DNA of 64,000 bases, from NCBI RefSeq assembly GCF_000699445.3, contig NC_067200.1:12671256-12735255 (forward strand), in the 5' to 3' direction. Position 1 is the first letter of the stretch, and each line of letters begins with the position of its first letter. Of the stretch, positions 61,990-64,000 are shown in pieces. The DNA is from Schistosoma haematobium. Its lineage: Eukaryota; Platyhelminthes; Trematoda; Strigeidida; Schistosomatidae. Below the pieces are notes generated by a model that ran no database searches, was not told the DNA's origin, and was given only the letters and a program-made list of their open reading frames with translations. The translations under genes and the position numbers were made by a program.

Positions 61990-62868
61990 ATATATTTGTA
62001 ATATCCCAATGAGTAGAAAATTGGATTTTCTGACGTTTCGTGACTTAGTGTAAGTCACTTCTTCAGAGAATAAATAACCAAATTAAAATTAATCCAAGTT
62101 TAAATAGTACAACGGAACAATGCAAGAATAATATTATGTGATCAATCAGAAACAGGTCTGAACAAGTTGATGTCATGTCATTTCGGTCAAGGTGATTTAT
62201 AAGTGTTATGTATGTTAATTTGTGTGTATGTATGTGTGTACACTGTTAAAGATGAAAAGTTGTGTGACATTTATGGTGAGAAAGGATAGAGTTTAAATTG
62301 TAATATGGTAGTGTGAATTGTAAATACGATCAGATTGAATGGCTGGGATAGATAGTCCAAGTAGGATGTATGGTGAGGCCTTCTTTTCTATTGAGCGAAG
62401 TAGGATTAAGCATTATATGGAATGCTTCAGCTACTCTCATTTCTTTGTAATTGGAAAAGCCTTTTTGCAATATTTTGATATTTTTAAAATCAATTTGGTG
62501 GTTGTTGAAAATGGCATGAACTGCTAATGCCGATTTAATTTGAAGTTTGTCCAATTTTACGGGATTGTTAGGAGATTACTTTGTGTACTTAATATGTTTT
62601 TTTGGCTCTAGTCAAGATTTCTCTAGATGACTCTCCAATATAGAAGGTATCACAATCGATACAACCTAATTTGTAGACGCAGTTCTGTGTAGACATGAAA
62701 GGTATTTTATCTTTTAAGCGAACTAAAGTATTTCGTAGTGTGTTCGTTGTTTTGTACTATACTTTAATTCTGTGTTGTTTTAAGATTCTTTGAAGTTCTT
62801 TTGTTGTACCATGACGATATGGTAAAACTGTAGTACCAATCCATGGTATTTCATAAATAAAAAAAAAA
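61990..62868 (-). mobile_element. Penelope-like element PLE-2, 3' part, decayed
   Basis: On the minus strand, YEIPWIGTTVLPYRHGTTKE near 62760-62850, then YKLGCIDCDTFYIGESSREI (GIY-YIG core in Penelope form) near 62620-62690, then KLQIKSALAVHAIFNNHQID and MRVAEAFHIMLNPTSLNRKE (62330-62554), broken by stops and shifts. The protein is clearly different from PLE-1. Its 3' region ends near 62000 with a hammerhead. PLE-1 copy 2 is fused to its upstream side. Confidence 0.8.
62028..62070 (-). ncRNA. Penelope-type hammerhead ribozyme
   Basis: Minus strand: short stem I UUCU/AGAA, CUGAAGA core, an 8-bp perfect stem II (GUGACUUA/UAAGUCAC, CAC loop), GAAA, then CGUC with a minimal helix III and cleavage after GUC. 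Minimal hammerheads of this type are known in Penelope-like terminal repeats. Confidence 0.8.
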
Positions 62869-63265
62869 TCAGCGAAGAAAATTTTCTTTTCGACGAAATC
62901 ATTTACTTAAGCTGTACATTCGTATATATATAGTTATATATGGAAAATGTATATCTATAGAAGGATAGAAAGGATTGTATCACAAAAAATGGATTCGACA
63001 ATAAATAACAAATGAGGTTAACGTACTAATCAAGGGGTAAGGAAGAACAAAATTTAAGGGTCAGATAATAGTCCAATTGAACGATTGACAGATATGAAGA
63101 AAAACGACAAAACAACAAAGGTCATAATAATAAACTGAATGATAATCAAGAAAACTTGTAAAAGGTAATAATAATAGATGATTAGAGTTTAAAGTGCAAA
63201 ATAGTAATTTAAAATATGGATAATAATAAAAGTGCATTTAAAAAAAACACCTAGAAACATACCCA

Positions 63266-63769
63266 TTAAGGCCAGGGAAGGATAAGAGGTTGGACAAATC
63301 GTTTCTGCACGCAAAGTTCAGGCTTTAGTTTGTGGATTGCCAATGCCTCTGAGGTGCATAAAATATTGATTCGAACCCCCTTCGATCCAGTTCCTTTGAC
63401 TCTGTAAACTATTTTAAACGAGGAGTCTTTTGGAGCGATATGTCCACAGTTGATTAAGTGCTCCTCTATTGAACTTTTGATTGTTTTTCGCTCCCCTTTC
63501 AAAAGCCAGGCCGGATAATGTTCCGAGATGCGTTTGGATAATGATCGCTTTGTGCGGCCTATGTAACATGCCCCACATGAGCAAGTGAATTTATAGATAC
63601 ACATTGAAGTGGCCCAAAGCGAATGTTTGTCCTTTACACACCCCAGAATGGTAGGTCGGCTAGAGAAGATGATTCGAAGTTTAGCTGCGTGGAATGTTTT
63701 ATTCATTGATTTCGAAATCCGTTTATTTAGGATTTCAGCAGCTGTATCTCCCTTAAATTCCATATTCAT
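63266..63769 (-). CDS. PLE-1 copy 2 GIY-YIG endonuclease domain
   Basis: 167 codons, one residue different from copy 1 (VKDKHSLWA against VKDKLSLWA). The GIY-YIG core [20 protein letters not shown] is intact. The frame again starts with an ATG that overlaps the RT stop, with the same A6 run. Retroelement gene. Confidence 0.85.
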   Translation of the reverse strand: MNMEFKGDTAAEILNKRISKSMNKTFHAAKLRIIFSSRPTILGCVKDKHSLWATSMCIYKFTCSCGACYIGRTKRSLSKRISEHYPAWLLKGERKTIKSSIEEHLINCGHIAPKDSSFKIVYRVKGTGSKGVRINILCTSEALAIHKLKPELCVQKRFVQPLILPWP

Positions 63770-64000
63770 AAATAGAGTTTTTTCTCTACTGTCAATGCTT
63801 TATCATGGGGTCTAGGTACCAAGTTTCTATCAATGAATCTCGGTGGATAACCATTTTTGATGAGGGTCTGTCGAAGATAAAATAGTTCCCCATCTATTGT
63901 GTCATTGAAACAAATTCGCCTGATCCTTGAGGATAAAGAATGAATTAAGTTCCTTTTTCTACCTAATGGGACCCAACTATGGAAGTTCGTGTATTGTCCA
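63766..64000 (-). CDS. PLE-1 copy 2 reverse transcriptase, C-terminal part
   Basis: The frame matches the end of the copy 1 RT ([32 protein letters not shown] then stop). It is cut by the window edge; the catalytic motifs would lie beyond it. Confidence 0.8.
   Translation of the reverse strand, partial: GQYTNFHSWVPLGRKRNLIHSLSSRIRRICFNDTIDGELFYLRQTLIKNGYPPRFIDRNLVPRPHDKALTVEKKLYL

Larger units (their letters stand above)
62869..64000 (-). mobile_element. PLE-1 second copy, running off the window
   Basis: Nearly identical to 44867-46000. It shares the 3' region, with an extra segment of about 18 bp near 63034, and the endonuclease frame. The left end lacks about 16 bp present in copy 1 and abuts PLE-2. 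The RT continues beyond 64000. Confidence 0.9.

Overview
The window looks like nuclear DNA of a blood fluke (Schistosoma). It is AT-rich, with long repeat-filled introns. It carries Sm-alpha-type retroposons with hammerhead ribozyme cores, Penelope-like elements with reverse transcriptase (RT) plus GIY-YIG endonuclease, and RTE-clade non-LTR fragments. The species cannot be fixed from the sequence alone.

Positions 1-47.6 kb are dominated by one plus-strand host gene that starts upstream of the window. Twelve exons (4485-47389) join with consistent splice phase into 1857 codons ending in a stop. The product has an N-terminal proline-rich segment, a first PH domain (exons 3-4), a large Ser-rich and basic linker, a second PH domain (exon 6), long low-complexity exons, a short coiled-coil region, a run of 30 prolines and a basic C-terminus. 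This order best fits the actin filament-associated protein family (AFAP1/AFAP1L1/XB130), a cytoskeletal and Src-pathway adaptor, but the fluke protein is about twice the usual size. Introns are large (one is 17 kb) and packed with mobile elements. The first exon(s) and the promoter lie outside the window.

The introns and the 47.6-64 kb flank hold: (a) family R, a retroposon with 9-13 bp target duplications; (b) families H1 and H2, tRNA-like elements carrying hammerhead ribozymes, many arranged as inverted pairs; (c) Sm-alpha-like copies; (d) RTE-clade fragments, one an internally deleted derivative with a target duplication; (e) two solo LTRs with 5-bp target duplications; (f) a Penelope-like element (PLE-1) at 44.87-46.82 kb and a second copy running off the right edge, abutting a divergent PLE-2 fragment with its own hammerhead; (g) a non-LTR-like repeat with GACT-rich tails.

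No bona fide tRNA, rRNA or CRISPR locus was seen. Downstream of 47.6 kb there is no confident host gene; some minus-strand open stretches at 49.9-52.1 kb remain unexplained.
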